The notes: a model not told the origin generated them from the letters alone. A stretch of 64,000 nucleotides of DNA from an uncultured Steroidobacter sp. (GCA_938008435.1 CALLKK010000018.1:62001-126000), one strand, 5' to 3'. Counted from the stretch's first letter, positions 1 through 8,903 are shown. Made by a program: numbers and translations.

Positions 1-651
1 CGGACGGCGCAGCACGCTGCCGGCCGGCGGAATCACCCATTGCGCATGCTCGAGCTGCGCGAGCGTGAGGCTCGGGACCGAGAGGAGGGGATGGTTCGGA
101 CGGCCGATGATGCTGATCGGTTCGTCCGAGAGTCGTTCGAAGCGCAGCAGCTCGGTGTCGAAGCGGTCGAGCACGCGGCCGATGACCATGTCGAGCTCGC
201 CGCGTCCGAGGCGTTCGAGCAGGACATCGCTGGTTTCGACGTGCACGGTGATCTGCAGATGCGGCTGTTCGCGTTTGACGAGCGAAATCGCCTGCGGCAC
301 GACGGACAGGCCCGGTGATGTCACGGTGCCGATGCCCACGCGGCCGAAGCGGCCGGCCTTGAGCGCATCGAGCTCTTCGCCCGCATCCTCGAGCGTCGCG
401 AGGATCATGCGCGCGTGGCGGATCAAGGACTCGCCGTACCAGGTCGGACGCATGCCGCGCGAATGCCGCTCGAAGAGCTCGACGCCGAGCATGTCTTCGA
501 GGTCCTTGAGCAGCTTCGAGGCGCCGGGCTGCGCCATGCGCAGGATTTCCGACGCGCGGTGGATATTGCCCTCCTCGGCGAGAGTCACTAGCAAGAGCAG
601 CTGGCGCGGCTTCAGGCGGGCGCGCAGGTACCAGGGCAGTGGAGTCAGCAT
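1..651 (-). CDS. LysR-family transcriptional regulator (C-terminus cut by window edge)
   Basis: Read on the minus strand from ATG 649-651, this frame stays open for 217 codons to the window edge. The first ~65 residues form a LysR winged helix-turn-helix (LLVTLAEEGNIHRASEILRM followed by QPGASKLLKDLEDMLGVELF). From about residue 95 a LysR substrate-binding domain begins (RFGRVGIGTV, GELDMVIGR). The overall look resembles the GbpR subgroup that controls sugar-binding and sugar-catabolic genes. It is divergent from the aldehyde dehydrogenase gene with a 171 bp shared control region, the usual arrangement for a LysR activator of its neighbour. Family assignment is firm; the target genes and the inducer (probably a sugar acid or pentose) are inferred. 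Confidence 0.9.
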   Translation of the reverse strand, partial: MLTPLPWYLRARLKPRQLLLLVTLAEEGNIHRASEILRMAQPGASKLLKDLEDMLGVELFERHSRGMRPTWYGESLIRHARMILATLEDAGEELDALKAGRFGRVGIGTVTSPGLSVVPQAISLVKREQPHLQITVHVETSDVLLERLGRGELDMVIGRVLDRFDTELLRFERLSDEPISIIGRPNHPLLSVPSLTLAQLEHAQWVIPPAGSVLRRP

Positions 652-674
652 GGCGCAGGACGCTCGATAATCTT

Positions 675-704
675 TTGCATATGGAATCTGCTCCAATCTA
701 TATT
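675..704 (+). promoter_or_regulatory. Candidate promoter and LysR operator for the dehydrogenase operon
   Basis: TTGCAT (675-680) and TATATT (699-704) are separated by 18 bp, in an AT-rich island of otherwise GC-rich DNA. The dyad TGGA-N6-TCCA (682-695) lies between the two hexamers, where a LysR protein from the divergent gene could bind. Motif reading only. Confidence 0.4.
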
Positions 705-822
705 TGTTTGCAATCACTTTTCGGGGACAATCCCGGTTTTCCTGTGGGCCGTTGACTGGCGACGGTCGAGGTCACACAGTGCAACCCTTCCGGCTGAAAT
801 ATCGTCAACGCGCCGTCCGCGG

Positions 823-2274
823 ATGGCGCAGCGTGAGAGCACGAGCGTGATTAAAGGACATTTCATCGACGGCAAGTGGCGGACCGGCACGACCGGCAAG
901 CCCGACATCAATCCTTCTGATCTTTCGGACGTCGTCGACGAGTTCGTCGAGGGCGGCAAGGCGGAGGCCGAAGAGGCCATCGCGGCGGCGAAGGCAGCGT
1001 TCCCTGCGTGGGCGAATGCATCGCCGCAAGTGCGCGCGGACGTGCTGGACAAGGCTGGCACGGAAATCCTCAATCGCCGCGAAGAGCTCGGCAAGCTGCT
1101 GGCCCGCGAAGAGGGGAAGACGCTGCCTGAGGCGATCGGCGAGGTCGTGCGCGCGGGGCACATCTTCAAGTTCTTCGCCGGCGAGGCGCTGCGGCTGAAC
1201 GGCGAAGTGCTGCAGTCCGTGCGTCCTGGGCTCGAAGTGCAGATCTTCCGTCAGCCGCTCGGCGTCATTGGTCTTATCACCCCGTGGAACTTCCCGATCG
1301 CGATTCCCGCGTGGAAGCTGGCGCCCGCACTTGCCTACGGCAACACGGTCGTGATCAAGCCGGCCGATCTCACGCCGGCCTGCGCGTGGACGCTGTTCGA
1401 AATTCTCGAGCGCGCCGGTTTGCCGCAGGGCGTGGCGAATCTCGTCTTCGGTCGCGGCAGCGTCGTGGGTCAGGCGCTCATCGAGTCGCCCGACGTCAAC
1501 GGCATCAGCATCACCGGCTCGGTGACGACGGGCCGCGCGGTGGTGGCGCGCTGCGCGCAGCTCGGCAAGCGCGTGCAGGCCGAGATGGGCGGCAAGAATC
1601 CGATGATCGTGCTCGACGATGCCGATCTCGACGTTGCGGTGAACGCCTCGATCAACGGCGCGTTCTTCTCGACCGGTCAGCGTTGCACGGCTTCTTCGCG
1701 CTTGATCGTGACGGAAGGCATCCACGACCGTTTCGTCGCGGCGATGAAGGAAAAGCTGCTCGCGCTGAAGGTCGGCCATGCGCTCGACCCGCAGACCGAG
1801 ATCGGTCCCGTGGTGGATCAGTCGCAGCTCGAGCGCAACTTGTCGTACCTCGACATCGCGCGGCAGGAAGGCGCGGAAGTCATCGGCGGCGCGCTGGTGG
1901 AGCGTCCGACGAAGGGTTACTTCATGCAGCCTGCGCTGTTCCTCAACACGACGCCCTCGATGCGCGTCAACCGCGAGGAGATCTTCGGTCCGATCGCGTC
2001 GGTCATTCGCGTGAAGGATTACGAAGAGGCGCTGCGTATCGCGAACGACACCGAGTTCGGTTTGTCGGCGGGTATCTGCACGAGCTCGCTCAAGACCGCG
2101 CAGCACTTCAAGCGTCACGCGGCGGCGGGCCTCGTGATGATCAATGCACCGACCGCTGGCGTCGACTATCACGTGCCGTTCGGCGGCGTGAAGGGCTCGA
2201 ATTACGGTCCGCGCGAGCAGGGCACGTACGCCCGCGAGTTCTACACGACCGTCAAGACGGTCTACGTTGCGTGA
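823..2274 (+). CDS. NAD(P)+-dependent aldehyde dehydrogenase, probably 2-oxoglutarate semialdehyde (2,5-dioxopentanoate) dehydrogenase
   Basis: The 483-residue product is a full-length class-3-type aldehyde dehydrogenase that oxidises an aldehyde to an acid in the cytoplasm. Landmarks are TPWNFP with N156, E254 in the EMGGKNP segment, the catalytic C288 in STGQRCTASSR, and EEIFGPIASV. The gene after it, 9 bp on, is an AraD1/GguC-like member of the fumarylacetoacetase fold. In oxidative pentose pathways such a dehydratase produces 2-oxoglutarate semialdehyde and an aldehyde dehydrogenase finishes the route to 2-oxoglutarate. Substrate is therefore inferred from context. ATG 823 lacks a clear ribosome site; an in-frame GTG at 847 is the alternative and would give the more usual short N-terminus. 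Confidence 0.9.
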   Translation: MAQRESTSVIKGHFIDGKWRTGTTGKPDINPSDLSDVVDEFVEGGKAEAEEAIAAAKAAFPAWANASPQVRADVLDKAGTEILNRREELGKLLAREEGKTLPEAIGEVVRAGHIFKFFAGEALRLNGEVLQSVRPGLEVQIFRQPLGVIGLITPWNFPIAIPAWKLAPALAYGNTVVIKPADLTPACAWTLFEILERAGLPQGVANLVFGRGSVVGQALIESPDVNGISITGSVTTGRAVVARCAQLGKRVQAEMGGKNPMIVLDDADLDVAVNASINGAFFSTGQRCTASSRLIVTEGIHDRFVAAMKEKLLALKVGHALDPQTEIGPVVDQSQLERNLSYLDIARQEGAEVIGGALVERPTKGYFMQPALFLNTTPSMRVNREEIFGPIASVIRVKDYEEALRIANDTEFGLSAGICTSSLKTAQHFKRHAAAGLVMINAPTAGVDYHVPFGGVKGSNYGPREQGTYAREFYTTVKTVYVA

Positions 2275-2283
2275 GGCTTAGGC

Positions 2284-3279
2284 GTGCGGCTCGTTCAATA
2301 CGTTGATGACTCCGGAGCGCTGCGTGTCGGTCGCGTCGATGGCGAGCGCGTCGTCGAGGTGCTCGGCTTCGGCTCGATGTACGAGCTGGCGCTCAAGGCC
2401 ATCGAAGCGGGCGCATCGCTCGAAGCGCTCGTCGGCGGCGCGGCCAGCGGCCGCGCCGAATCGTACGAGGAGCTCAAGCGTTCGCTGCGGCTGCGTCCGC
2501 CGCTCACGCATCCGGATCCGGCGCACTGCCTGGTGTCCGGCACGGGGCTGACGCATCTCGGCAGCGCCGCTGCGCGCGATGCCATGCACAAGAAGGTCGA
2601 GCGCGCCGAAAACGAGCTCACCGATTCGATGCGGCTGTTCAAGCTCGGCATCGAAGGCGGTAAGCCGGCACGCGGCGAAGCAGGCGTGCAGCCGGAGTGG
2701 TTCTACAAGGGCGACGGCACTGTGGTCGTCGCTCCGGGTGCGCCGTTGCGGCGTCCGGCCTTCGCGCTCGACGGCGGCGAGGAGCCCGAGCTCGTCGGCT
2801 TGTATGTCATCTCCAAGGACGGCGTGCCGTATCGTCTCGGTTTCGCGCTGGGCAACGAGTTCTCCGATCACGTGATGGAGCGCCAGAACTATCTGTACCT
2901 CGCGCATTCCAAGCTGCGTCAGTGTGCAATCGGTCCGGAGCTGCGTACGGGCGCCTTGCCGGAGAGCCTCGAAGGGCGCAGCCGCATTCGTCGCGGCAAC
3001 GAAGTGGTGTGGGAGAAGCCGTTCTTCACGGGCGAAGCGAACATGTGCCACTCGTTCGCGAATCTCGAGTACCACCACTTCAAGTACGCCGAGCATCGCC
3101 GTCCCTTCGACGTGCATCTGCACTTCTTCGGCACGGCGACGTTGAGCTTTGCGGACAGCGTGCGCGTTCAGCCCGGCGATGTGTTCGAGATCGAGCTGCC
3201 AGAATTCGGCGCACCGCTCGTCAATCCTCTCGAAGTGGGCGAGGAGCGTTACGCAATCGATTCCGTGCGTTCCTTGTAA
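2284..3279 (+). CDS. AraD1/GguC-family protein (fumarylacetoacetase-like fold), probable 2-keto-3-deoxy-pentonate dehydratase
   Basis: A 331-residue protein with a GTG start, 9 bp after the aldehyde dehydrogenase and so almost certainly co-transcribed. Length and sequence (N-terminal MRLVQYVDDSG, the central segment from about residue 50 to 130, and EKPFFTGEANMCHSF near residue 240) match the AraD1/GguC group. Members are linked to L-arabinose and galactose operons and are thought to dehydrate 2-keto-3-deoxy sugar acids. Paired with the upstream dehydrogenase it would supply 2-oxoglutarate semialdehyde. Which sugar acid is used cannot be read from the sequence; the sugar lactonase, dehydrogenase and first dehydratase of such a route are not in the window. 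The stop codon lies in the loop of a hairpin. Confidence 0.82.
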   Translation: MRLVQYVDDSGALRVGRVDGERVVEVLGFGSMYELALKAIEAGASLEALVGGAASGRAESYEELKRSLRLRPPLTHPDPAHCLVSGTGLTHLGSAAARDAMHKKVERAENELTDSMRLFKLGIEGGKPARGEAGVQPEWFYKGDGTVVVAPGAPLRRPAFALDGGEEPELVGLYVISKDGVPYRLGFALGNEFSDHVMERQNYLYLAHSKLRQCAIGPELRTGALPESLEGRSRIRRGNEVVWEKPFFTGEANMCHSFANLEYHHFKYAEHRRPFDVHLHFFGTATLSFADSVRVQPGDVFEIELPEFGAPLVNPLEVGEERYAIDSVRSL

Positions 3280-3326
3280 AGAACGCACGAGCGCACGCGG
3301 GCTCGCAACGCAGCGGCGAGCCCGCG
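3264..3326 (+). terminator. Two consecutive hairpins at the end of the dehydratase gene
   Basis: CGTGCGTTC (3264-3272) pairs perfectly with GAACGCACG (3281-3289), placing the stop codon TAA in the loop. A second perfect 11 bp stem, CGCGGGCTCGC (3296-3306) with GCGAGCCCGCG (3316-3326), follows. No T-run follows either, so this may be a weak terminator or an mRNA 3'-end stabiliser. Confidence 0.5.
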
Positions 3327-3969
3327 GCCCTGCCCATGGCGCAGGGCAACGGTGATGCTGCGACTACCTGGCGCAGATGTGGGCGGAATATTGCGATTTC
3401 TTGCCGAGATCGTGGATTCGGGACCCTGCCAGGTTGAATTTTGGTAGCGGTATCATTACGCTCCGACGCCAACAAAGACCTGTCGTCCTAGGGGGTACCG
3501 CGGACGAGCAGGACCGCACGATCAGCCAACCTTTGGAGGTCGCTGCTGATCCGCCTTCGGATCGGAATCTCGCGCGGCCAGCGATGTACCGGCATTCATG
3601 GACAGTAGCGGCGGCTGCGGGCTGCGGTTCGCTCGGATTGATCGGATGAAAGACGGCAACAGGCCCATGTATGACGTGCGTCGAATCGAACAAACGCCGC
3701 GATCGCTGTCTCGGGACGCGGCTCGCTGCCGTCCCGGCGACGTCGTCGTACGCCGCAGGGCTTCGTGAACATCCGCGCGCGCGGATCGAGACCTGCGGCA
3801 ACGTGCGTCTCCTTAAGCTCATGTGCGCTCGCTCGAGCGACATCAACGTCGCAGTCGGTTCGCCTCGGTCGGCTGGCCTCGCAGTACCCGTGTTCGGACT
3901 CGAGCAGGCTACGAGCGTCATCGCGCGCATGACGCAAAGCACAGATCGTTAACAACTCGCGAGGATGCG
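3327..3969. other. Gene-free stretch ahead of xylB
   Basis: About 640 bp with no convincing coding frame. It holds a LacI-type operator at 3442-3455 and a perfect 16 bp palindrome ATCCGCGCGCGCGGAT at 3771-3786. If transcription starts near the operator, the xylB mRNA would carry a ~500 nt leader. No known riboswitch fold was recognised by eye. Confidence 0.5.
3442..3455 (+). promoter_or_regulatory. LacI-family (XylR-like) operator
   Basis: TGGTAGCGGTATCA has the typical LacI-family shape: near-palindromic halves around a central CG. It matches the reported Xanthomonas xylose-regulon box TGGTAGCGCTAACA at 12 of 14 positions. It lies about 515 bp upstream of xylB-xylA, the only sugar operon downstream. 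No LacI-family gene is present in the window, so the regulator would be encoded elsewhere. Confidence 0.55.
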
Positions 3970-5424
3970 ATGTACCTAGGCATCGATATCGGCACATCGA
4001 GTGTGAAGGCGGTCATCGTCGACGACACCGATGTTGTCGTGGAGCAGGCTTCGGCGCCGCTCAATGTTTCGAGACCGCAGCCCGGCTGGTCCGAGCAGGA
4101 TCCTGCGGATTGGTGGAAGGCCACGAACGCTGCCGTGAAGTCGCTGTCCCCCAAGGCGCGTCGCGCCGTACGCGCGGTCGGTCTGAGCGGACAGATGCAC
4201 GGTGCGACCTTGCTCGATGCGCGGGACAAGCCGTTGCGCCCGGCGATTCTCTGGAACGACGGCCGTAGCGAGAAGCAGTGTCTCGAGCTCGAAAAGGCCG
4301 AGCCCAGAAGCCGCAAGATCACCGGCAACATCGCGATGCCGGGCTTCACTGCACCGAAGCTCCTGTGGGTGCGCGAGCACGAGCCGAGCGTCTTCGAAGC
4401 GACGAAGACGGTGCTGCTGCCGAAGGATTATGTCCGCCTGCTCATGACCGGCGAGAAGGCGAGCGATTGCTCCGACGCCGCAGGCACCCTGTGGGTGGAC
4501 GTCGCCAATCGCCGCTGGTCGCCGGAAATGCTCGCCGCGAGCGGGCTCACCGAAGCGCATATGCCGCGGCTGTGCGAAGGCTCCGAGGTCTCCGGGACGC
4601 TGCTTGCTGAAGTCGCAGACGATTGGGGCATGGATCGTGTCGTGGTCGCAGGCGGCGGCGGCGACAACGCGGCCGGTGCGGCTGGCATCGGCGTGATCAA
4701 CGCCGGCGATGCATTCTTGTCGCTCGGTACCTCGGGCGTGCTGTTCCTGGCGACGCCGAAGTTCCTGCCGAATCCCGATCGCGCGGTGCATGCGTTCTGT
4801 CACTGCTTGCCGGGACGCTGGCATCAGATGAGCGTGATGCTGAGCGCTGCGAGCTGCGTCGATTGGGCGGTGAAGCTGACGGGTGCGGCGGATGCGGCCG
4901 AGCTGCTCGGCAAGGTCGAAGCGCGCGGTCGGCTCGACGGTCCCGAGATCTTCCTGCCTTATCTCTCCGGCGAACGCACTCCGCACAACGACTCGCAAGC
5001 GCGCGGCGTCCTGTTCGGGTTGTCGCACGACACCGATGCGACAGCGATCGGCCAGGCAGTGCTCGAAGGCGTGGCCTACGCGTTTGCCGACGGGCTCGAT
5101 GTGTTGATCGAGGCCGGCGCGACCATAGATAAGATTTCGGTGATCGGCGGCGGTGCTCGCTCCATGTGGTGGGGCGGGGTGCTCGCGGCCGCGCTCGGCA
5201 GACCCCTTATTTACCGCGATGGCTCGGAGGTCGGTCCCGCGTACGGCGCGGCGAGACTCGCCCGACTGGCCAAGACCGGAGAAGCGGCGGAGGATGTGTG
5301 CAAGCCGCCGCCGGTCCGCGTGGTGATTGAGCCCAATCAACGGGACATCGATCAACTGGCGCCGAAACGACGTTTGTTTTCAAAGCTTTACCAAGACCTT
5401 CGTGCGCGTTTTCGAGGAGAATGA
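3970..5424 (+). CDS. xylB: Xylulokinase
   Basis: The 484-residue FGGY-family kinase phosphorylates D-xylulose to xylulose 5-phosphate. The N-terminal ATPase lobe starts GIDIGTSSVKAV, the sugar-site segment is SGQMHG near residue 77, and the second lobe has GGGGDNAAGAAG near residue 230, which includes the catalytic Asp region, then LPYLSGERTPHND and GGGARSMWW. ATG 3970 was chosen because it begins exactly at the family N-terminus and is preceded by GCGAGG; the frame stays open upstream but that part is not protein-like. xylA follows after 2 bp, forming one operon. Confidence 0.95.
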   Translation: MYLGIDIGTSSVKAVIVDDTDVVVEQASAPLNVSRPQPGWSEQDPADWWKATNAAVKSLSPKARRAVRAVGLSGQMHGATLLDARDKPLRPAILWNDGRSEKQCLELEKAEPRSRKITGNIAMPGFTAPKLLWVREHEPSVFEATKTVLLPKDYVRLLMTGEKASDCSDAAGTLWVDVANRRWSPEMLAASGLTEAHMPRLCEGSEVSGTLLAEVADDWGMDRVVVAGGGGDNAAGAAGIGVINAGDAFLSLGTSGVLFLATPKFLPNPDRAVHAFCHCLPGRWHQMSVMLSAASCVDWAVKLTGAADAAELLGKVEARGRLDGPEIFLPYLSGERTPHNDSQARGVLFGLSHDTDATAIGQAVLEGVAYAFADGLDVLIEAGATIDKISVIGGGARSMWWGGVLAAALGRPLIYRDGSEVGPAYGAARLARLAKTGEAAEDVCKPPPVRVVIEPNQRDIDQLAPKRRLFSKLYQDLRARFRGE

Positions 5425-5426
5425 CC

Positions 5427-6764
5427 ATGTCTGCAGCCTTAATTGAAAAGTCGACGTCCTATTTCAGTGGCGTCGAACCGATCCGGTACGAAGGTCCGGA
5501 TACGACCAATCCGTTGGCGTTCCGCTGGTACGACAAAGACCGCATCGTGCTCGGCAAGCGCATGGAAGATCACCTGCGCCCGGCCGTGTGCTACTGGCAT
5601 TCGTTCGCCTGGGACGGCCACGACATCTTCGGCGCGCCCACGTTCCACCGTCCCTGGAATCAGGGTCCGATGAACGAAGAGGCTGCGTGGGCCAAGATGG
5701 ACGCGGCGTTCGACTTCTTCACCCGTCTCGGCACGCCGTTCTACTGCTTCCATGACGTCGACGCGATGCCCGTCGCGACGACCATCAAGGAGCACGTCGA
5801 GAACCTCGCCAAGACCGTCGACCGCCTCGAGAAGAAGCAGGCGCAGACGGGCGTGAAGCTCCTGTGGGGCACGGCGAACCTGTTCTCGCATCCGCGCTAC
5901 ATGGGCGGCGCCGCCACCAACCCGGATCCGGAAGTGTGGGCGTTCGCGGCGACGCAGGTGCGTCACATGATGGACGCGACGAAGCGCCTCGGCGGTACGG
6001 CCTATGTCCTGTGGGGCGGCCGCGAAGGCTATGACACGCTGCTCAACACCAATCTGCGTCGCGAGCTCGACAACTTCGGACGCTTCCTGCAGCTGGTCGT
6101 CGACTACAAGTACAAGATCGGCTTCAAGGGTACGATCCTGATCGAGCCCAAGCCGCACGAGCCGACCAAGCACCAGTACGACTTCGACACGGCGACCGTG
6201 TACGGCTTCCTGAAGAAGAACGGTCTCGAGAACGAAGTGAAGGTCAACATCGAAGCGAACCATGCGACGCTCGCCGGCCACAGCTTCGAGCACGAGATCG
6301 CGATGGCTCACGCGCTCGGCATCTTCGGCTCGATCGACATCAACCGCGGCGATCCGCAGAACGGCTGGGATACGGATCAATTCCACAACGATCCGCTCGA
6401 CATGACGCTCGCGATGTACCGTATCCTCAAGGCGGGCGGCTTCACGGACGGCGGTTTCAACTTCGACGCCAAGGTGCGCCGTCAGAGCATCGATCCGGTC
6501 GACATGTTCCACGGCCACATCGGCGGCCTCGACCTGCTCGCCCGTGCGTTGCTCTCGGCGGCCAAGCTGATCGAGGACGGCAACATCGACAAGTTCGTCG
6601 AGCAGCGCTACGCGAAGTGGGACGGCGATCTCGGCAAGAAGATCTACGCGAAGGATGCTTCGCTCGCGTCGATCTCCGACTGGGCGCTGCAGAACAACAT
6701 CAACCCGCAGCCGGTGTCGGGCCGTCAGGAGTACCTCGAGAATCTGGTCACGCGCGCGATCTAA
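5427..6764 (+). CDS. xylA: Xylose isomerase (class II)
   Basis: A 445-residue class II xylose isomerase converting D-xylose to D-xylulose with two divalent metals. Family landmarks are FHDVD and the His-containing FCFHD-like segment near residue 105, EPKPHEPTKHQYDFD (metal-binding Glu), VKVNIEANHATLAGH and DINRGDPQNGWDTDQF. ATG 5427 is preferred over ATG 5421, because GAGGAG at 5415-5420 sits 6 nt before the former and abuts the latter. It ends the xylB-xylA operon and is followed by a strong terminator. The symporter gene converges on it and probably brings in the sugar. Confidence 0.96.
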   Translation: MSAALIEKSTSYFSGVEPIRYEGPDTTNPLAFRWYDKDRIVLGKRMEDHLRPAVCYWHSFAWDGHDIFGAPTFHRPWNQGPMNEEAAWAKMDAAFDFFTRLGTPFYCFHDVDAMPVATTIKEHVENLAKTVDRLEKKQAQTGVKLLWGTANLFSHPRYMGGAATNPDPEVWAFAATQVRHMMDATKRLGGTAYVLWGGREGYDTLLNTNLRRELDNFGRFLQLVVDYKYKIGFKGTILIEPKPHEPTKHQYDFDTATVYGFLKKNGLENEVKVNIEANHATLAGHSFEHEIAMAHALGIFGSIDINRGDPQNGWDTDQFHNDPLDMTLAMYRILKAGGFTDGGFNFDAKVRRQSIDPVDMFHGHIGGLDLLARALLSAAKLIEDGNIDKFVEQRYAKWDGDLGKKIYAKDASLASISDWALQNNINPQPVSGRQEYLENLVTRAI

Positions 6765-6790
6765 AGCGCACGCAGGTTCCAGTGCGAACG

Positions 6791-6824
6791 AAAGCCGGGC
6801 TGAGCAATCAGCCCGGCTTTTTTA
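6791..6824 (+). terminator. Rho-independent terminator of xylBA
   Basis: AAAGCCGGGCTGA (6791-6803), loop GCAA, then TCAGCCCGGCTTT (6808-6820): a perfect 13 bp stem running into TTTTTTA. It lies 26 bp after the xylA stop. Confidence 0.92.
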
Positions 6825-6866
6825 TTGGCCCTTGGACGGCGAAGCAAACGAAAGACAAATAAGAAA

Positions 6867-6891
6867 GGCCGGACCCGTTGCGGGTCCGGCC
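6867..6891 (-). terminator. Rho-independent terminator of the symporter gene
   Basis: GGCCGGACCCG (6867-6877) pairs with CGGGTCCGGCC (6881-6891) around a 3 nt loop. Read leftward, the stem is followed by TTTCTTATTT, so it serves the minus-strand transporter that ends at 6906. Confidence 0.88.
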
Positions 6892-6905
6892 TCTTACTTT
6901 TTGGC

Positions 6906-8627
6906 TCAGCCGAGCCAGAAGCTGAAGTACAGGTACAGACCTGCCACGAGCACGAGAATGGCTCCGGCGAGGAACTTGTTGCCGGCGTCCCAGCTGCTCT
7001 TGATCTCATCGCCGGCAGTGGCGCGGATCGAAGCGTAGGTGAGGCCTTCGATGTTCTCGCGCGGCGGCGGCGCGCTCGTCAACGAACCGACCACGAGCAG
7101 GACGATGCTGATCAGGAACAGCACGCCCGTCGCGTAGAGGAAGTTGAAGTCGCCGATCGCGGCGAGGAACGCCGGATTGCTGATCTTGCCTTCACCCGTG
7201 CCGAAGAAGGCCTGGCAGGTGAGCTTGATCATGCCCAGGATGAAGCCGCCGGCGAGCGCCCAAACGGCGCCGCGCGAGTTAATGCGGCTCCAGAACAGGC
7301 CGAGCAGGAACACGGCCGCAATCGGCGGCGCGAGATAGCCCTGCACGCTCTGCAGGTACTGATACAGACCGCCGCCGGAGATCACCTTCATCACCGGGAT
7401 CCACAGGATGCCGAGGACCACGACGACCGTGGTGGCGATGCGTCCGACCGTGAGCAGATGCTTCTCGGACTGACCCGGACGCAGCTTCTCATAGATGTCG
7501 ACGGTGAAGAGCGAAGCGCTCGAGTTGAAGAGCGACGCGAGCGAGCTCATGAGCGCCGCCAGCAAGCACGCGACGATGAGGCCGCGGATACCGGACGGCA
7601 GCAGCGTCGTGACCAGCGTCGGGAACACCGTGTCGCCGTCGATCGTGGCAACGCCGTCCACGACCTTCATCGGCAGCTGCAGCAGACCCTTCTGGTGCAG
7701 CGCCCAACCGATCATGCCCGGCACGAGGAAGATCAGCACCGGCCAGACCTTGAGCAGACCGCCGAACAGCGCGCCGCGGCGGGCAGTGGCGAGGTCCTTG
7801 GCCGACAGCGCGCGCTGCACGATGTATTGGTCCGTACACCAGTACCAGATACCGATGATCGGGGAGGCGATCAGCACGCCGAGCCAGGGGAACTCGGGAT
7901 CGCTCAGCGGACGCCACAGGGCGAACGCTTCCTTGTTGGCGGCTGCCGCGGCCTTGAGCTCGGTCCAACCGGCGACAATGCCCGCGCCGTCACCGAGCTT
8001 GTTCAGGCCCATGTAGGTGATGACTGCCGCGCCGAACAGGATGATGACCGCCTGCGGCGTGGCTGTGGCCATGATGGCGCGCATGCCGCCGAAGACGGTG
8101 TAGATGCCCGTGACGATGACCGTCGTGAACGCGCCGACCCAGAAGGCGTTTTCCGGCGAGCCGAACGTATCCGGCAGCAGCGCCTGGAACACGATCGCGC
8201 CCGCATAGACCGTCACGCTCACCTTCGTGAACACGTAAGCGACGAGCGAGACGACCGAGAGGATGCTGCGTGCCCGCGCGTTGAAGCGGCGCTCCAAGAA
8301 CTCCGGAATCGTCTGCACCGCAGACTTGTAATAGAAGGGCACGAAGAAGCCTGCGAGCAGGATGAGCACCCACGCGTGCAGCTCCCAGTGCGCCATGGCC
8401 ATACCGGTGGACGCGCCCTGACCGGCGAGACCGACGATGTGTTCGGAGCCGATATTCGAAGTGAAGATCGAGGCACCGACCGCAACGAATCCCGCATTGC
8501 GCCCGGCGAGGAAGTAGTCGACGGAGTCTTTCTGCTTACGACCGTACCACCACGCCAGGAAGCCGATTAGGACGAAATAAAGAAAAATGACGATCCAATC
8601 CAGGCCGGACATCGAAGGGCTTTGCAT
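6906..8627 (-). CDS. Sodium:solute symporter family (SSS) transporter, SglT-like, probably sugar uptake
   Basis: A 573-residue integral membrane protein with about 14 hydrophobic segments, opening with LDWIVIFLYFVLIGFLAWWY, followed by the SSS core segments SVDYFLAGRNAGFVAVGASIF, SNIGSEHIVGLAGQG and TIPEFLERRFNARAR. The family couples Na+ entry to uptake of sugars such as glucose, galactose or xylose; the SGLT-like subgroup is indicated by overall length and the GRKQKDSVDYFLAGR start. ATG 8627 is chosen because AGGTG stands 9 nt before it; GTG 8639 and ATG 8612 are alternatives. Convergent with xylBA, so xylose or another pentose is the likely cargo (inference). Confidence 0.9.
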   Translation of the reverse strand: MQSPSMSGLDWIVIFLYFVLIGFLAWWYGRKQKDSVDYFLAGRNAGFVAVGASIFTSNIGSEHIVGLAGQGASTGMAMAHWELHAWVLILLAGFFVPFYYKSAVQTIPEFLERRFNARARSILSVVSLVAYVFTKVSVTVYAGAIVFQALLPDTFGSPENAFWVGAFTTVIVTGIYTVFGGMRAIMATATPQAVIILFGAAVITYMGLNKLGDGAGIVAGWTELKAAAAANKEAFALWRPLSDPEFPWLGVLIASPIIGIWYWCTDQYIVQRALSAKDLATARRGALFGGLLKVWPVLIFLVPGMIGWALHQKGLLQLPMKVVDGVATIDGDTVFPTLVTTLLPSGIRGLIVACLLAALMSSLASLFNSSASLFTVDIYEKLRPGQSEKHLLTVGRIATTVVVVLGILWIPVMKVISGGGLYQYLQSVQGYLAPPIAAVFLLGLFWSRINSRGAVWALAGGFILGMIKLTCQAFFGTGEGKISNPAFLAAIGDFNFLYATGVLFLISIVLLVVGSLTSAPPPRENIEGLTYASIRATAGDEIKSSWDAGNKFLAGAILVLVAGLYLYFSFWLG

Positions 8628-8676
8628 AAGCTGTTGCACCTATTTGAGGCCCGCCCAGCTCGCACTCGTCCGCGCG

Positions 8677-8691
8677 CTCCTGTGACAGGAG
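8677..8691. promoter_or_regulatory. Short perfect inverted repeat in the symporter 5' region
   Basis: CTCCTGT-G-ACAGGAG, 7 bp arms, about 50 bp upstream of the symporter start. It could be an operator or a leader hairpin; no regulator can be named. Confidence 0.3.
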
Positions 8692-8903
8692 GCGAGCACA
8701 GGTACAACGGGTTCGGGCCGATTGTTTTTGAGTTAAGCCTAGCTATTGAGTTCTAGCGGCCGAGCTCTGATCCCCCACAGCCGGCGCACACCTTAGGATG
8801 TCGCGCGCTGTCTCGCAAGAGTATCGGCTGATAAAGAAGGGTTAGGGGCCATGGCAGGGCCGGGCCTCCTGGAACCCGCAGCCCTAGCGACCGCAGCTCG
8901 TGC

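Noticed and set aside
3377..3649. 90-codon plus-strand frame in the gap before xylB
   Set aside because: No ribosome site, overlaps the LacI-type operator, and shows no family resemblance.
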